From Cruorifilaria tuberocauda (lineage: Eukaryota > Nematoda > Chromadorea > Rhabditida > Onchocercidae), in assembly GCA_013365365.1 (NCBI GenBank), contig JABVXU010000294.1, positions 1-64,000 on the forward strand: a DNA stretch of 64,000 nucleotides. The letters run 5' to 3'. Each line of letters opens with the position of its first letter. Position 1 is the stretch's first letter. The position numbers were made by a program, and so were the translations under genes. Positions 38,642 through 50,825 of this stretch are shown piece by piece. The notes below the pieces were generated by a model. The model did no database searches. It had not been told where the DNA came from and worked only from the letters and a program-made list of their open reading frames with translations.

Positions 38642-38652
38642 CTGCAATAAAA
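38642..38652 (-). promoter_or_regulatory. Probable trans-splice acceptor of mrps-22 (TTTTATTGCAG)
   Basis: A strong T-rich acceptor ends 31 nt before the ATG at 38610 on the minus strand, with no upstream coding exon evident. Confidence 0.5.
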
Positions 38653-40080
38653 CAAACATCATGTTGGCAAATAATTAGTTCAATCTGATTAGATTCGTGA
38701 CTAGTCGTTAGAAAATATTAAACTATAACGTTTCAAAACTTCAAAACATTACAATAAGTTGAATTCACGGTAATAATACAGTCCAAATTTAATGAATTTA
38801 TACAAAGCTATCACTCTCATACAGCAAAAGTTAGCAAAATGCAGATGATAAGCTTGCAGAAATACTGATAACTGAGATACACAGATCACTTCGCGACACA
38901 CGTTGTAACACAATTATATAGCCTGGTGATAAAATGAGTCTGTTGTTGACACACATGCGTAAAAGGATGGTGAAATGGGGTGGGTGCTACTTTGGGTTGT
39001 TCCGCGTCACGTGGTCGTGTTGTTGTGTAGGGTTTCTCGTGCTTTACGTTATTATTGCATATTACGCTTAAGAATTTACATCACTGAAGAAGTGTTTATA
39101 ATTGCATATCATCTAGATGATGATTTCGTTATCTCTGAAAGCGTAAGGCTGTAATAATAAAGTGTAATACGCGTGGCATTAAATGGAAGATTGAATAACG
39201 ATGTGTGTTAAGCCTTACTATGCTAATATTGTATCTCACATTTCGCTTTTGAAATATTATGATAATAAGGCCTTAACCGCTGAGACTTTCTGACACCAAA
39301 ATTTTAGTAGCTTAGACATTTTTCCATTAAAAATTCCATTATATTAAATTTTGAATTTATAGAAAAACATGAAAGTTAAGATGCTTTTATATTATTATCA
39401 GAGAGTGCTTAAGCTAAAAAAATTTTATACGAAAAACTCAGTTGTTAATATATATGATCTCAAAATACCCGGATATTGTAAAAAAGAAGTATGGTTATCA
39501 AATTTCATAGCAGCATATGGATATATTTCTACATTTAATATGAATCTGCTGATTCTGGAAATGTTGATCCTAGATACATGCTTACTGCAGATTTTTTGAT
39601 GCTTCATATTTGTTATACTTATATAGTGCAATTGAAAAACAACTGCTTTATTTTTCCTCAGAAAAAGCTCTGCAGATTATAACATTTAACGGTTTGATCG
39701 GTTCAAATGTGTTGTAAAAGTTCACTAAATTACTCATTAAAGTCTTTTGTTGAAGAACTTTATGAATTAATGGATGATAAAATTGCTTTTTGTACATATA
39801 ACATCTGAAGTCGAAGATATATATGTTACATTTAGTCACACGGATATAATAATAATGGTCATATTCTGGTAAAAGCGATTTCTCTACGTATGGAAAGCAA
39901 TAAATGCAGAAGAAATGCAAATGAGGATGGGGATGACGCTTATAAACGATTTAGCATTCATACGTCATGACAACTTACATAAATCAAGCCATACGTGATA
40001 TATGAAGTAACATTAGGTCTATTAAAAAATACGTGCTTACAATGGCATTAAGTATCGCTGCGTTATTTACAATAAAACAT
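38653..40080. promoter_or_regulatory. Divergent promoter region between mrps-22 and GIGYF, with E-box
   Basis: The stretch at about 38930-39060 is markedly richer in G+C than the rest of the window. It contains GTCACGTGGTC, with the E-box CACGTG at 39008-39013. The remaining sequence up to 40080 is AT-rich. Open frames at 39369-39631 on both strands look like chance. Confidence 0.45.
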
Positions 40081-40090
40081 CAATTTGCAG
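40081..40090 (+). promoter_or_regulatory. Probable trans-splice acceptor of GIGYF (CAATTTGCAG)
   Basis: The acceptor ends 42 nt before the ATG at 40133. No coding exon was found upstream. Confidence 0.45.
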
Positions 40091-40132
40091 GTTTTCTGTC
40101 ATTGCCTTTGATACCAAAGCCAGCATTCTGAA

Positions 40133-43100
40133 ATGTCTACCACTGTTGTCGCCGCTGATTCAAACCAGCTAAATTTCAATCCATCATGGTCAGTTATTCT
40201 ATGCAATAAGTATACCTTATAAGTATAATTTAGTGTTAATAGAATTTTAAGTTAATTATAAGATACGAGACAGTATATTTGCATCAGATCATCGATATCA
40301 TACGATACTAAACGATTCAAAGAGATCAATATTGTGTGCGGTATCTAGAAAAAAGTGTCTGAGTTAGGGTGTTATTACACATGTCAGTTCTCTCTTTTGT
40401 ATTTTAGGATGCGTCCCGTTTCTATGCCGACATCGACTGGCGGCGGAAATAGTAGCGTTACTCGTACGGAACCACTATTTGCTGCTGAAAATGTGTGTTA
40501 CAAAGTTTCAAATACTTGATACCAACCGCTGTTTCTGCTTTTAAAAACTAACTCTTAACAGCTAATGTTGGATTACCACGGGGAATGAGTAACGAGAATT
40601 TTTTGTTGGTCCTCTGGCTTCCAAGTCACTGGCAGTTTAAATAATTAGACAAATAGGATAATTTAGTGATTTATACCAATAGATCTTCCGAAGTATATAT
40701 GTACATATGGTTATGCTTCATGATAATCCGTGATAAAATAATGCACTGGTTAACTAAATTATCTTAATTGCCAAAGTTCCTGTGCTAAAATGAAGCATAA
40801 TTCCGGTTTGCACTATCTTACTTTTAATTCAGTAGTCAATAGGAATTTAATCTGAATGCAGGTCATTTTATTTTATTTTTTTAGCATGCAATCGATTATC
40901 CTGTAGCGGATCCAATTTTCGTTAAAAATCGTTATGGTCGAGAGGATTTGCTTGCTCTTCTTTTCAAAGACGTACATCCACCAGATGGTCTCGATAAGTG
41001 CCATTTTTACGTGCCCATTGCTCAGAAACCGATCATATTAACACCGCTTTCTGATACGGAGACGGTATTTTCATGCTGTTAATTTTATGAAGAAACCAAA
41101 TAAAATTTTAATCTCTTAATACTTAAATATTTACCGACATTTTTTATAACAAATGTAGTTTTCTTGAAAGAATAAGACATAACTTTTTTAAGAATAAAAC
41201 ATAAAATAAATAGATATTTTAGCGACTGCAACACAACATAAATTCGAGCAAAGCGATGAGTTTACTGAGTCATGCGGATCGAGCAACGATTGCATCTGGT
41301 GGTATGATTGGTGGTCCAAATATTCCATTACAGCTGAGAACAAACCAGGAAAATCGTTCATTTTCACCATCATGGATACCTGCTAGTGGTATACAAACAT
41401 ACTATACAGTTTTTTCTTTTTTTTTTTTCACGGTTCCAGAATTGATGTTGTTCCAAAATTCTAATGAGATTTTGCCGAACTTAGTTTTCTTCTCTTTATT
41501 GGAGTGCTTGTTTTGCATGATGAATAAGTAATTTTTAGAATAAATTTCTTCTTTCTTAAGCCACTAAGTGGTTCTTTTTTGTTTCTTAAAAACAATGAAG
41601 TTTTGGTTTTAAGTAAAAGAGATTGAAAATAGTTGTTTCTAGGTGGTGGAAATAATGGTTTTGGAAGGGGAAGCTTACAGTTTGGCCGTACCACCTTTGG
41701 AGGTTCATATCGTGGACGTGGTATGACACAAACCAATTCTACCAATCCATCCGAATCAGTAGTAATTGGACGATTTAGTTAGTTTATTGACACTTAGTGG
41801 TATAATTTCAGATCATTTGATTATACCACTGCGTCAATTAACCTTGATATAACATGTGGTATTTGTGCAGGTGCCAGTCGAAATAATCGTACTGGTATAG
41901 CCGGTTTTGGCCGAGGAAATAATAGTACGCAACCATTTAATGCACGAGCTCAAGGTCTGTACGACCCGCGAGATCCACGTGATCGTCCGAGGCAGCGTCT
42001 TCGTAGCACATCTGATGATACACCATCGTTCAGTAGCACTGCAGATGATTCTCCTGCGCCTCTGAATAACGGTTGGACCCAAGTAGGACGAGCTGCAGCA
42101 CCGTGGAGTAAAAGAATGCATGTTAATGTGAATGCAATACAACAGCCAGTAGCAAGCGTCGAATTCCCCAACCATTCACAACTACCCGAATGGATGAGTG
42201 ATGATCAAGAAAGGTTACTTTATTGTTTTAAGGATTTATTGTGGTTTTATGAGCATTGCATTGATTCTGAAGTGGTTGAATTTATTTATTTCAGAGGAGG
42301 CAGTTCAAATTTGGAGGAAACTGGTTCATTTGACGACAGCGGTCAGTTTCAGGCGGCAGCAATCGCCCAACGAATGGCGACGTCTTTGGATTTGATGCAA
42401 GATTCTGCATCGGACGTATCAATGGATATTTCGGAAAGGTTTGTTTGATGCTTTTTTTTCTTAATGGAAATTTGTTTTATCACTACTTCTTTTGGTCTTT
42501 GCTTGTTCATTCCGGATGGATTTTTAAGTTTTCAATGTATTATTTCTTTTACAGTCAAAAATTTTCAAGAATGAAAAAGTGTTGCTCTACTTGGTTCTTT
42601 AAAAAAATTTGATATGTTTCGATGCAAGAAATATGTGAGTTATGTGTTTTTAGACAAAGATCACATGAGGAAGGAGAAAAACCGGCTTTAGCATCATCTG
42701 TACCTTCTACTGTTCCTAGTACTTGGTCTGTGTTATCCAACAATTTGGAGCAGCCACAGTCAGACAGAATTGCAAAGCAGTTTGTTGAGGTCAGATGTTG
42801 CTTATGATTTTGTCACAAATGGGTAATAGAATACTATGGTAACGATAAATAAGAAAAAAATTGTTCAATCATACGACTTTACTAACTTTATGACTGTGGA
42901 GGTCTGAGTAGTCACTGAATGCTAATATAGGATTTAGTGCTCCATAATGATGTTTCCTTTATTTTTCTTTCATTTTTCTATCAAGCTTGCAAATAGTTTT
43001 AAAAAAGAAAACGATTTTACCTCTCTCTCTCTCTCAAATCTCAAGTTCATAGAAATAATTGAAGGGTTCGTAAATGACATTAGAAGTTATAAGGCTCTCT

Positions 43101-43890
43101 TTATTAGGTTAGGATTACGTTTGGCACGAAAAAATCATTGGAAGTTCAACAAAATTTCGTTGTACCACTTCATGTCACCATCGATTACGTGTGGACTTGT
43201 TAGAAAAGAATAGTGTCTCAAACCATTCCACATGGTTTTCTGTTTTTCTTGAACACTATGGGGGGTTTTTGTAAAAGTAACCGTGTATTGAAAATAAGCG
43301 ATGTCTTGGAAACGGCACATTGTAGGACCGCTAATGATGGTAACTGTGAAAAATATTTATTTTGGATTTTGATAAATAATGGCATTTTTCTTTTTTGCTA
43401 CATTTTCTATATTTAATTATTTCAGAAGCCTGATGACACCATAACTTTAGCATCCGAACAATCCACATCCATATCTGCAGCGACTACTTCTATAAGCAAT
43501 CCATTTCAACAAAATGTTTGTTTATTTTATATGATGATTCTAATTTTGACTTTTCACTTTATCAAATCAATTTTTTATGTACTAATATATGAATTTTTTA
43601 ATATCTCCGACTATGGCACTACAAATCTAATACTCAAATAGATAATTAAATCATTTTCTTCATGTTATTCTAACATTTTTTATTTTAACTTCGATTCAAA
43701 TGAATCAGATTCTGGCTTATCAGATGTTAGAGAGCAATATTATGAAAGTGGTGTAGATATAAGTTTTTATATAAGTATATGATTGTACAGACTCGATATA
43801 TCACAGATAGTTATGGAAAAATTTAGAATTGAAGAAGGCACATAGGTCATAAGTGAAATATTTTAGTTGTTTTGTAACAGTTAGGCTCAG

Positions 43891-43922
<32 letters not shown>

Positions 43923-46900
43923 TTGCTTTATGATATTTTTTAGTATCCGGATGATGTTAGCTTAGTCAGTCATTCATCTTCAATGGGAATGGCTTCAAGA
44001 AATGACAATGTCGATGAATGGTACTATGTGGATCCGAAAAATGCCGTGCAAGGTCCCTTTCCAACAACTCATATGCAGGTAAAATCACATTAAATTGATA
44101 GAATGGGAAATTAAGTAGAAAAGTTGCTTATGCAATAAAGTTGATCTATTTGAAAATCTTTGCTCTTTAATGCTAAGATAGCTTTGTATTACTCATATTT
44201 GAGGAATAGAGTTTCTTTAATCGATAATTCCAGGCCTGGTACAAATTGGGATATTTCACATCAGAATTACGTGTACGGCATGGGCAGAATCAAGATAGCA
44301 GTTTCGTGACTTTGGGTGAGTTGATAGCAATGAACAGTGAGGAGACACCATTCAAATTGAAACCTTTTCAATCATCAGTAATACGGTTACCTTTGCAGCA
44401 GACTGAGGAAGTAAGGTAAACATTCTAATTTTTACGATGAATAGCTGATTTTAAAGTGTAAGTGTAAGTAAATGAAGACATCAGAAAACAATATTCATAG
44501 CGGCGAATTCATAGCGCATATTATAATTGAGATATTAAATGATTTATTTATGCCGTTTTCTGTTGTTGCAAAATTAATTCCTTAATGGTTTTTGATGTAG
44601 CAGAAATATATGGAGTCGAGATTATAATATATCGTTCATTGAAGCTGAAAAAGTCAAGAAAGAACGAAAGGTTAGCACCTGTTTCTGTGTTCTACGTTAA
44701 ACCGTACATGTATAAATTTGGTCTTTTTCCATGTTAATTGGTTTTGACTTCATTTATATAAATTGTGTACTTGGATAAAGTCGAAAAAAATTAGTACTGA
44801 CATTAGTAGTACAGATTCGGAGTAAATCTTTTCATTTATAGAAATTGGAAGAAGAACAACGTCGGATGGCAGAACAAGAAAAGCATTTGAAGCAGATGAG
44901 AGAAGCTTTGTTGAAAGACGAAGAAGAAAGGCTTGAACGAGAGCGATTAATTGTGGAAAAAGAAATACAGCTTCAGAGGGCGCAAGTAAGATAGTTTAGT
45001 TTTACCCCATTCCTCCCTCTTCTCCCGTTTTTTTTCCCTCTCTTAATTTATTGAAGAATTGACGAAAGAATCTCTTATGAGTGAAACGTTATGTGATGCT
45101 CATGATTGATGGTTACATAATACCGTATTTTGCTGCAATTTTGGTTTCATACAGTTAGGTCGCTTTAGAAAAACGAAGGTTTTAGCCTTTTAGAAATTCA
45201 AATTTCAGGAAGAATTAGCACAATTAGCAGCGGAAGAAAAAGAGCGAGCAGCGGCACGAGAGCGTGAAATAGAAGCTGAAAGGAAACGGTTAGCTGAAGA
45301 GATGGAAAAGGCGAAAAAGGAAGAAGTGGAAAGGGCCCTGGCGGAAACAAGACGAGTATGATATTTGTAATAAAGCTCTTACACCAAAAATAATTTAAGG
45401 AAAGGAAGGGAAGAAGTTTGAAAAACAAGTTTGTTGTGAACTCTTGGTACTTTTTTGTGCTTTTTTTCGACGCGCTTTTCATGAAAAAGTGCTATGATTA
45501 TTTTAGAAGGAGGATGAAAGAGAACAGCAACGATTGAAAGATGAGGCAGAAAGGCGTATGAAGAAAGCTATGGAGTTGAACAGAATGCAAGAGGAAGCCG
45601 AAGAAGCGGCTCGAAAAGCAGCCGCTGAGCAGAAACGAGTGCGACAGCAAGTGCCAGTGAATGCAGCAGCAACTGCACGTGAAAAAGAAAATGTGCATTA
45701 TAAGCCATCCATCGAATCGAGAAAAGGGGTAGTGTATTTACGTTTAAATGAAAAATTATTTTACTCAAGATATTGTTTTATCAGCATCTGTAGAGCTACA
45801 GATTTCGTTTGGAAATGTCACTTGATGAAAGTATTATGAATTTTCAAAAGAATTCAGCAACTGAATAAAAACTGGACAAGAGCATAAAGTAGAAAATATA
45901 CTTTAATCTGGTCATTTATGTCTCTGTTTAATGTTCAGTGGGATGGTCATGTAATTTTGTTCATATCTTACTTGCAATTTAACTATTCCTAAAACTCGCC
46001 AATCAGAAAATCGTTTTGGTAGTATATTTGCTAGTAGCTTTCGCCACGTCCCCCACCGTTTAAAAAAACATAAATATTTCAGAATGTTCCCAAAGAATTC
46101 GTTGTTAGTGAAGAATTCGCCCCGCCTTTAAGGCGAAAAGAATTAGAAAATACACCTACTAATTGGACACATTCTTGGCCAGTAACATATCAGAGTGGTG
46201 AAGAAAAAGTTGCTACGACGAAAAGTTTGTCGTTTCTTTTCTTACGCGGGTAATGATCCTGGCGTACTGTACTTCTACTAATGACTCAAAAATTTTTTTA
46301 GCTGCTCCATGGGTTGCTGTAACAAACAAGGGAACGGGTGATCGGAATGAGCCAAGTTTGTTGGACATACAACAAGAGGAAGAACGACAAATGATTGCAG
46401 AAATGAAGCATAAACAGCTGCAACAGATAAATGGTGCAACAATATGGAAAGATGCTGATGAAGCAGCTCGTGCAGGAGTTTGGAGTTCTGCTACACATAA
46501 GCTGAAATGGAGGCAGGAGTCTCAGGTTTTTTTTTACAAATTTAATGGTTTATTCTACTGTCCTAATCATGTACAGATCAAATACTGCAGAAATTTCAGC
46601 TGTTTTAATTATTTTGGTGAATTTATTTAAGGTGTGGATTAAATTTCTTTTCCCTTTAATTGTTGGCAGTACATTTCTGTTGTGTGTAACTTTTTTTTTT
46701 CACTTTTCTTTTAGCCAGCACCTGGCACAGCGGCTACACCTCCACGGCAAGTTGCATGGGGTGGCTCCACGAGCTTGAATGACGTAGCCACGACAAAAGC
46801 AATCTGGGATGATCCATCTCTTTCAGATAATGGTAAAACTAAAGCTAACAGGTACATTATTAGAAAAAATCACCTTTAATTATGCATTTACTTTTTTATT

Positions 46901-47867
46901 TTAATTCATTTTCGAAGTCAAGTCTTTTCAGAAATTTACAAAAGGCAAGCAAATGCGAACGGGGAAATACAGAACACGAAGTATATCTTATTGTACTTTG
47001 TCCAGTATCGGATTTTTCACGTTTTTAAAACTGCTTGAAATTCCTAACACATGTAAAAATATGAAGTTTCTTGGTATCTCAGAAATATTTGAAATCGGTT
47101 GGTATATTGATTTCTCAGTTTTTAGGTAGTAAAGAAAATTTTCAAACAGTCTGTTACAAATAGTGGTTATGCTCTTACTTCTTGGATGATAGATCGAGTG
47201 AAGCAACTAAACCCGCAAGTGGATGCCGATGTGTTCGCTGCATTCATTGAAGGCGTCGACAATCCGAATGAAGTAAGGCCGGAATTTCTGAAAGCATTTA
47301 ATTTTCGGTTGTTTTGGATCACTGTTTAAATTTTGCAAATTTTTTATTCAATTAGAATTTTTTTTTAGGTGGAAGATTATGTAATTGGTTATTTGGGTGA
47401 AAGTCGTTCAGTAAAGGAATTGATACGAGAATTTCTCGAACGACGTTCACAAGCTCGTCAGAAGCGAGAACCTGTTGATAAGGATGTAAGTAGACTGACA
47501 CTTAGACTGATTTTTACATGGCTTGCAATAAGACAGTTCATTTCATTGAAGCATGAAACATCTTTGCTCTCTGTAATATTTGTTTTTTCAGGATTTAACG
47601 CATCCTGCACAGGCAGCGGATGCATTAAGCACCATTGCAGCGAACAATAAATCCGACAGTTCTACCTCGCAACAAGCATTGACGGGTGGTGGAAAACGCA
47701 AAAAAAAGGGTAATAAAGGAAATAAGCTAGTCGTTGATGGTGCTTATTTAGGTTTTAAAGGAACTGTTGATCCGAATCGTGTTAATGTCGGTGAAATCCA
47801 TACTGTTGGTGGCAGTGCAATGGTCGATGATTATTCGCATAAAAGTTTTTTTTTAGCAAAGAAATGA
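40133..47867 (+). CDS. gyf-1: GIGYF-family GYF-domain protein, 4EHP partner, 22 exons
   Basis: Exons: 40133-40188, 40408-40492, 40885-41064, 41223-41388, 41643-41720, 41871-42213, 42295-42438, 42654-42789, 43426-43515, 43944-44078, 44234-44415, 44604-44670, 44842-44985, 45209-45355, 45507-45728, 46083-46197, 46302-46525, 46715-46851, 46932-46980, 47126-47272, 47369-47485, 47592-47867. All phases agree, giving 1079 residues. The 4EHP-binding motif YGREDLL (Y64, L69, L70) matches the Y-x4-L-phi consensus. An RG/FG-rich segment follows. The GYF domain at about 450-500 has WYYVDPKNAVQGPF and the defining GPFPTTHMQAWYKLGYF, which binds proline-rich partners. Residues about 545-700 form a long Glu/Arg/Lys-rich coiled coil. 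The C-terminal region (about 835-990) contains the family's GYLGESRSVKELIREFLERR helix segment. GIGYF proteins recruit the cap-binding protein 4EHP to repress translation and promote decay of target mRNAs. A TAGCAG tandem acceptor precedes exon 12. Confidence 0.94.
43899..43922 (+). repeat. (AT)n microsatellite in GIGYF intron 9
   Basis: About twelve uninterrupted AT units lie shortly before the exon 10 acceptor. Such a run is likely to vary in length between isolates. Confidence 0.95.
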
Positions 47868-49932
47868 TTTTGTTAAAATTATTGTCTTTTTTCTCCATTT
47901 TTTTAGTAGGCGGTATTTCCTCGTTTTCTTCTGCGTTCAAAAGTTTTCTCTCATTCTCTAGGGTTCTATATGGTTTCTTTTTTTGCGATATTTCAGATCT
48001 GTCATATTCAGCAACCATTTCTTGTGCCGGTTTTGATTACTTTTTGAGACCAGGACTAAAATTCCGATGAAATTTCAAGCAAACCAGTTAAATAATTGTA
48101 GTCCAGTCTGAGTTCAGCTGCTCTCGCTGCGAAGCGTGTCTGAAGGTGGAAATAGCATTAGGTAGGAATGAATCATTTTCGGGAATAAATTAGTATGTAA
48201 GATAAACAAAAATCATGATTTTTTTTTTGTGCAAATTTCGTGCTTTTTTGGTCTTTTTTTACATTTTTTCTTCATTCTGAATTGCCCGCTTATCGTAGAA
48301 ATTGTTTGTATAGTAAAAGCAAAATAATTCATATTTTAATCATTGAGCGCCACTGTTATAAAGTTGCACTAGTCCGAACGTGCATTATATGGATGTCCTT
48401 TGGGTTTGAATTGCTCAGTTCTTGAAGGACGAGAGAATGGACGAATTTATTAATTTTCAATTTTTCCAGTGCTTTTATTTGCGTTTTTTGCTAAGAAGCG
48501 CGTAAGTGGTAATTTTCATGTGTCTATTATTTTCACTTTATCGAATTAAGGTTAAGGTTTTAGGCTTGACTTTTATGGATGGGAAGGCGATGAGTGTATA
48601 GTTCTTTTTCTCCGAAAGCTCACAGCCCGTTGAAAAAATTACTTGGTCTTTTAGGATGATATCATATATTTTCCTAAAATTCTGTTGCTTTACTTTGATA
48701 TCATATGTTTGCTTAGTTGGGTGAAAATTTGAATGTTAGGTTTTTTCCAATTTTAAAAATGTGTTGTCTCATAATATATTCAAAGATTATCTAATTCGTT
48801 TGGAGAGGGTTTTGCTTCTGTGTTTTATTATTTCTCTCAGTTATTTTAGCTTTTTGGCATGCGATCTCTTTGATATTCTATTATCGGCCCCGGTCAGCTC
48901 TCTCTCCGTCTTTATGTTTTACACTTTGACTACTTTCGCTCGAAGAGCGCAGAAGATTTCTCATCCTTCCAAATTACTGGGATCTTGCTTTTGACATAGC
49001 AAGTTGTACTTTCATTCTTTATCGTTTTGAACGATAAATAAAGTAAAAGTTAGCTAAAGTAGCTAAAGTAAAAGTTTTATGGCTTCAATGATGTTTGGTA
49101 GAGAATGGGATTCCTGTGGCACAATTTTTGATCTTTTCAAGTTATTAAGTACTTTGTATTTTTATACAATAATTTGAGCTTTTTTTCTTAGGAGTACTGT
49201 TAGGTTTTTTATTTACATCTCAGATTTGATGAGATATTTTAATATAACTAGATTTTATTGGCCGCTCCGGTTGGTTAATCATAATATTTAAAAATTGGAC
49301 AAACGTGGGAACAGAAGTTAAGCAACTTTGTGCTGTTAATACATATTAGATCGGAACATACCGGTAACTGTAACATAGTGAGCAGTATTTTTGTATATGA
49401 GGACTGTCGACTTGACAGTGATTTTCCGTTTAGTTTTCACCGATTCTTCGTTTCTGTTCATGTAATTTGTGCAGATATCTGGGCATTTTTCTGGCTTGTT
49501 GTTGTCAAAGTGATACAATAGGAATTCCGGTTCCTCCACTGCATATGATATTTGACGTTTCCTGCTTCTGTGTTACGTTTACGTGGCACTGTACTGATAC
49601 TTATACTTTTTTTAATTTTCCTTATTTGTGTGTTCAGTCTCATTTTTCTACTGTTCATATCCATCTGTCCTTGCATTGATCCCATACTATATGAATGGAA
49701 ACATGATGTTGTGACACGTAATACTGTTTTCACATTTGTACAAAGTTTAGTACTGATGTTTATAAAATGGTTATATATATAAATAAATATTTTATAAAAA
49801 TTTACTGCTGACATTTTATCTTATACCAAAAATACGATTCGCGAATCTCTCGGTTACGTGAGTAATGAATATGAATTCGCTATATGAAACATTATAATGT
49901 GAGGCAGAAACCGTAACTTCATTGCAATCAAT
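47868..49932 (+). other. Probable long 3' UTR of GIGYF and spacer
   Basis: The plus strand is U-rich, as expected for a 3' UTR. AATAAA words occur near 49036 and 49781. A short hairpin lies at 49018-49038. Open frames on both strands in 48.2-49.8 kb are Phe/Leu/Ser-rich and overlap each other, with no recognisable family. Confidence 0.5.
49018..49038 (+). repeat. Perfect 9-bp stem-loop in the presumed GIGYF 3' UTR
   Basis: TTTATCGTT and AACGATAAA pair exactly around a 3-nt loop (TTG). The words AAGTAGCTA repeat immediately downstream (about 49042-49070). An AATAAA word begins at the end of the stem. It could mark 3' end formation or an RNA-binding site. Confidence 0.55.
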
Positions 49933-50123
49933 ATGAAAGTATTGAACCGTCGTGATGTTTATCATATTCTTGAAAGAGTTGGCAATAGGATGGAAAAGGT
50001 AAGGAGAGCAACCATAATGAATTGGAAGTTAATTGTTTTGATCGAGGATCTTCGCTTAACAGATGGCGTCCTTCACTTGAAATTTTGAAGGCGGAAAGTA
50101 ATGGTGATGTGAAGAGTGAATAG
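49933..50123 (+). other. Possible exon(s) of an uncharacterised small gene
   Basis: This island is richer in G+C than its flanks. ATG 49933 opens MKVLNRRDVYHILERVGNRM followed by a good donor (GTAAGG at 49999). Phase-0 joining to an acceptor TGTCAG near 50660 would add a short polar tail. Alternatively an acceptor CAATAG at 49986-49988 opens a polar 44-codon frame ending at TAG 50121-50123. The minus strand is also open (49928-50137). I cannot decide between them and recognise no family. Confidence 0.25.
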
Positions 50124-50311
50124 GTATTAAATATCAATTATGAACGTCACCGTGAATTTAAACAATAAGTTAATTTTCTTTTTTGGGTTCTTAACGCTAC
50201 TTATATATATGGATTCAATTGAATTTCCATCTACAGAGCAGATATACCTTATCTTTCCTTTGGAGGAAGAAAAAAACTAACTGATAATTATAATAAGTTC
50301 CAGCAATGCTG

Positions 50312-50514
50312 AATAAAATAATTTAATCCTTCCGGCAGTAATTTAATCTTCATAGAACCATAGAGTCTTTTATTGATTTGTCAAAATCAGTAAATTATTC
50401 GTGTAGCAGATAACAGTTATTGATTTTGACAGATCAAAGAAAATTTTTATTATTTAACTGATTGTCAAATAAAGTGATTTAATCCTTCCAGCATTAATTT
50501 AATCTTCATGGAAC
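50312..50514. repeat. Composite element: 47-bp direct repeats flanking a 21-bp inverted repeat
   Basis: A 47-bp sequence at 50312-50358 recurs at 50468-50514 with about five mismatches (core AATTTAATCTTCAT in both). Between them, 50373-50393 and 50417-50437 are inverted copies of one another with 19 of 21 positions paired (core TGTCAAAATCA / TGATTTTGACA) around a 23-nt loop. No ORF lies within it. It might be a small non-autonomous mobile element, a structured RNA gene or a regulatory element. Confidence 0.75.
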
Positions 50515-50795
50515 TATTATGTTTTAAAACTTCATCTAAATTTATTATAGCACTAAAAGTTATCATAGATTATGCAAATTTTTTTTTCACCAAAAAATAT
50601 TTGATTTTTTTACTTCTTTTCTTTTTATTATTATATCAATATTTCATTTTGAATTGTCAGGAATTCAGTGAGCACGAAAAAATAGCGAAGAAAACTCCGG
50701 AAATGCATGAATGATTTTCTGGAAAGTACCACGTATGATTCCGACAAATCATTCGCACGCTAAACCATAATAATTAATACTCTACGGAATATATG

Positions 50796-50825
50796 TCACA
50801 TCACGTTACGTCACGTCACGTCACA
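50796..50825. repeat. Six-unit 5-bp tandem array (TCACG-type) with CRE half-sites
   Basis: Units TCACA, TCACG, TTACG, TCACG, TCACG, TCACA follow each other without gaps. The junctions create three overlapping-register ACGTCA words (CREB/ATF half-sites). It stands alone in a very AT-rich non-coding stretch. Confidence 0.7.

Noticed and set aside
45198..45768. Minus-strand Leu/Phe/Pro-rich ORFs
   Set aside because: They are antisense shadows of the Glu/Lys-rich GIGYF coiled-coil exons.
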